Assembly (NCBI GenBank): GCA_003254885.1
Contig: QANT01003654.1
Coordinates: 1-30,311, forward strand
DNA length: 30,311 nucleotides
Source of the DNA: Purshia tridentata
Lineage: Eukaryota > Streptophyta > Magnoliopsida > Rosales > Rosaceae
Direction of reading: 5' to 3'
Below are positions 29,037 through 30,311 of this stretch, in pieces. Below the pieces are notes generated by a model that saw nothing but the letters and a program-made list of their open reading frames with translations, did no database searches and was not told where the DNA came from. The first letter of the stretch is position 1; each line of letters begins with the position of its first letter. A program made the position numbers and the translations under genes.

Positions 29037-30311
29037 TTGTTAATATAATGTAATTATTACTATTTATTTAAGTGTAATTCTTGTGTCAGTAACAATATTT
29101 AGGTGTAATTTACCAATTTGTATAAAATGATTAGGTGATATGATGCTACTTATGTGGTGTAAATGGGTTAACTGAAATAATGAAAGAAAGCGAAAAGTTG
29201 TTAAAATTAAAATAAGCAACAAATTCGATTCTTTTTAATGTAATATATATATATATGATTTTTGTAAGAACAAAATGAATCTTTTCCATTACATAAACAC
29301 ATTTTTTAACATATAGCATCATTTGAAAACATCTTAACAAAACAGTTTCTACATCACTTTCGATATTGCTGTTATAAGAAAGAAATGAAGATATTGTATT
29401 ATCCAAGGAAGTACCTATTTTTCGATACATAACATCATTTGAAAACTACAAAAGATCATTTTCTATCAAATAATTTCAGGAATTTGTAATGAAAATGACG
29501 GTGATAATCAATTAAAACCTTTATTTGAATTTAAAGGACAGCATTAAAAACTTTATGATTTGTCATCTTCATCTCTATAATGGGTTTATACATCAACTCA
29601 TATGTATGAGGAAGGATAAATGAAATAATTATTTGCAGATTGAAATTGCTTTCATGATAAATATGAATTTTATTATGTATTGAAATTCAGCCACAGCCCC
29701 TTTGAATGATCCTTGGTGATATGGTTTTCATGTACCAATAAAAGGTTGGTGAATAGCTACAATACAACCATTTGTTGAACTTAGACATTTATATTGGCCA
29801 AGTTATTAATTTTCTGAGTTGAAAAAGGACAATTCGAACTCTAAATAAGTGTAGGGATTAACATTCTTATTAATCATTAATATGCTCTACATATCATTTG
29901 GTTTAGTGATACTAATCTCTACCTTGTTGGAGTTGGTTTAAGTCAAATAGATTTTTGGTATATTAATGGTTGTTTGTTCAAAAATGATTATGGTCTTGGA
30001 ATGAAATTACTGTCAAGAAAGATACTCTTTGTTAATTTCATCGGAAATGCCATCTTGCATTTTCTAATTTTTTATTTAGAGAAAACATGCATTGCAACCA
30101 CGTCTAATGGGTTTTGTAGATTTCTAAGAGAATCTTTGGGTTTTCTGCTTAGAGAGTTAGCTAGGCATGCCATATATTATAAAATGGGGATATTGCCATT
30201 TTTTTTTTTTCTTAAGACAATTTGCATGAAATGTCAAAGAGAAGACTGGAATAATTAATAATTGACATATTTTCATATGTAAATGCCCCATAACCCCCTA
30301 ATTAGAGCTAC

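Larger units (their letters stand above)
28300..30311. other. AT-rich intergenic region at right end
   Basis: Beyond the promoter of the minus-strand calmodulin-binding gene no supported gene is seen. The region has three filler-separated direct repeats, an ambiguous base between two T-runs and an AT microsatellite near 29243-29256. The 94-codon frames at 29146-29430 (-) and 29974-30258 (+) have Phe/Ile/Leu-rich translations typical of AT-rich noncoding DNA. Confidence 0.6.

Noticed and set aside
29146..29430. 94-codon minus-strand ORF
   Set aside because: Low-complexity AT-rich translation with no recognisable domain. The reading starts and ends within noncoding-looking sequence.
29974..30258. 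94-codon plus-strand ORF near the right end
   Set aside because: The translation is Phe/Leu/Ile-rich as in random AT-rich DNA. I see no motif, domain or splice continuation, and no convincing retroelement similarity.

Overview
The window is nuclear DNA of a flowering plant, almost certainly a eudicot. All genes carry GT-AG introns, noncoding DNA is AT-rich, there are several GA/CT microsatellites, and the proteins belong to plant-only or plant-expanded families. A Rosaceae (Prunus-like) source is my impression from protein similarity only and is a guess. There is one ambiguous base (n at 28997). I see no rRNA, tRNA, CRISPR array, prokaryotic operon or intact transposon.

Layout: 1-3.4 kb is AT-rich noncoding DNA. 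3.4-7.3 kb (+) is a six-exon GT8 galacturonosyltransferase of the GAUT13/GAUT14 type. 7.3-9.3 kb is intergenic. 9.3-11.5 kb (+) is a three-exon membrane-anchored ubiquitin-fold protein (MUB) ending in CVIL. 12.5-18.1 kb (+) is a ten-exon plastid ClpB (CLPB3/APG6) with a transit peptide. 18.4-20.2 kb (+) is a six-exon gene for a 171-residue protein that I do not recognise. 20.9-23.0 kb (-) is an EID1-like F-box protein with an intronless CDS and a probable spliced leader. 23.0-24.6 kb is intergenic and repeat-rich. 24.6-28.3 kb (-) is a 568-residue plant calmodulin-binding-domain protein with a long 5' leader intron. 28.3-30.3 kb is AT-rich noncoding DNA.

Five of the six genes (GAUT, MUB, CLPB3, EDL, CaM-binding protein) match, as I recall, the neighbouring Arabidopsis loci At5g15470 to At5g15430 in the same order. 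I therefore read this as an ancient conserved microsynteny block. The unknown small gene sits between CLPB3 and EDL and is not in that remembered list. The genes do not form one pathway. They cover pectin synthesis in the Golgi, E2 recruitment at the plasma membrane, plastid protein disaggregation, SCF ubiquitination and calcium/calmodulin signalling.

I found no undescribed multi-gene system. The most unusual structure is a recurring class of short direct repeats (11-32 bp) separated by short filler, often 6-20 nt and often A/T-rich. At least eight occur in the window. They look like scars of staggered-break repair or of extremely short target-primed retro-insertions. Also of interest are the unknown gene with a 4-nt first coding segment, a 61-codon uORF and a tandem CAGCAG acceptor in the GAUT gene, and an internally repeated calmodulin-binding protein. 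All exon boundaries were derived by eye from reading-frame continuity, GT/AG sites and remembered homologues.
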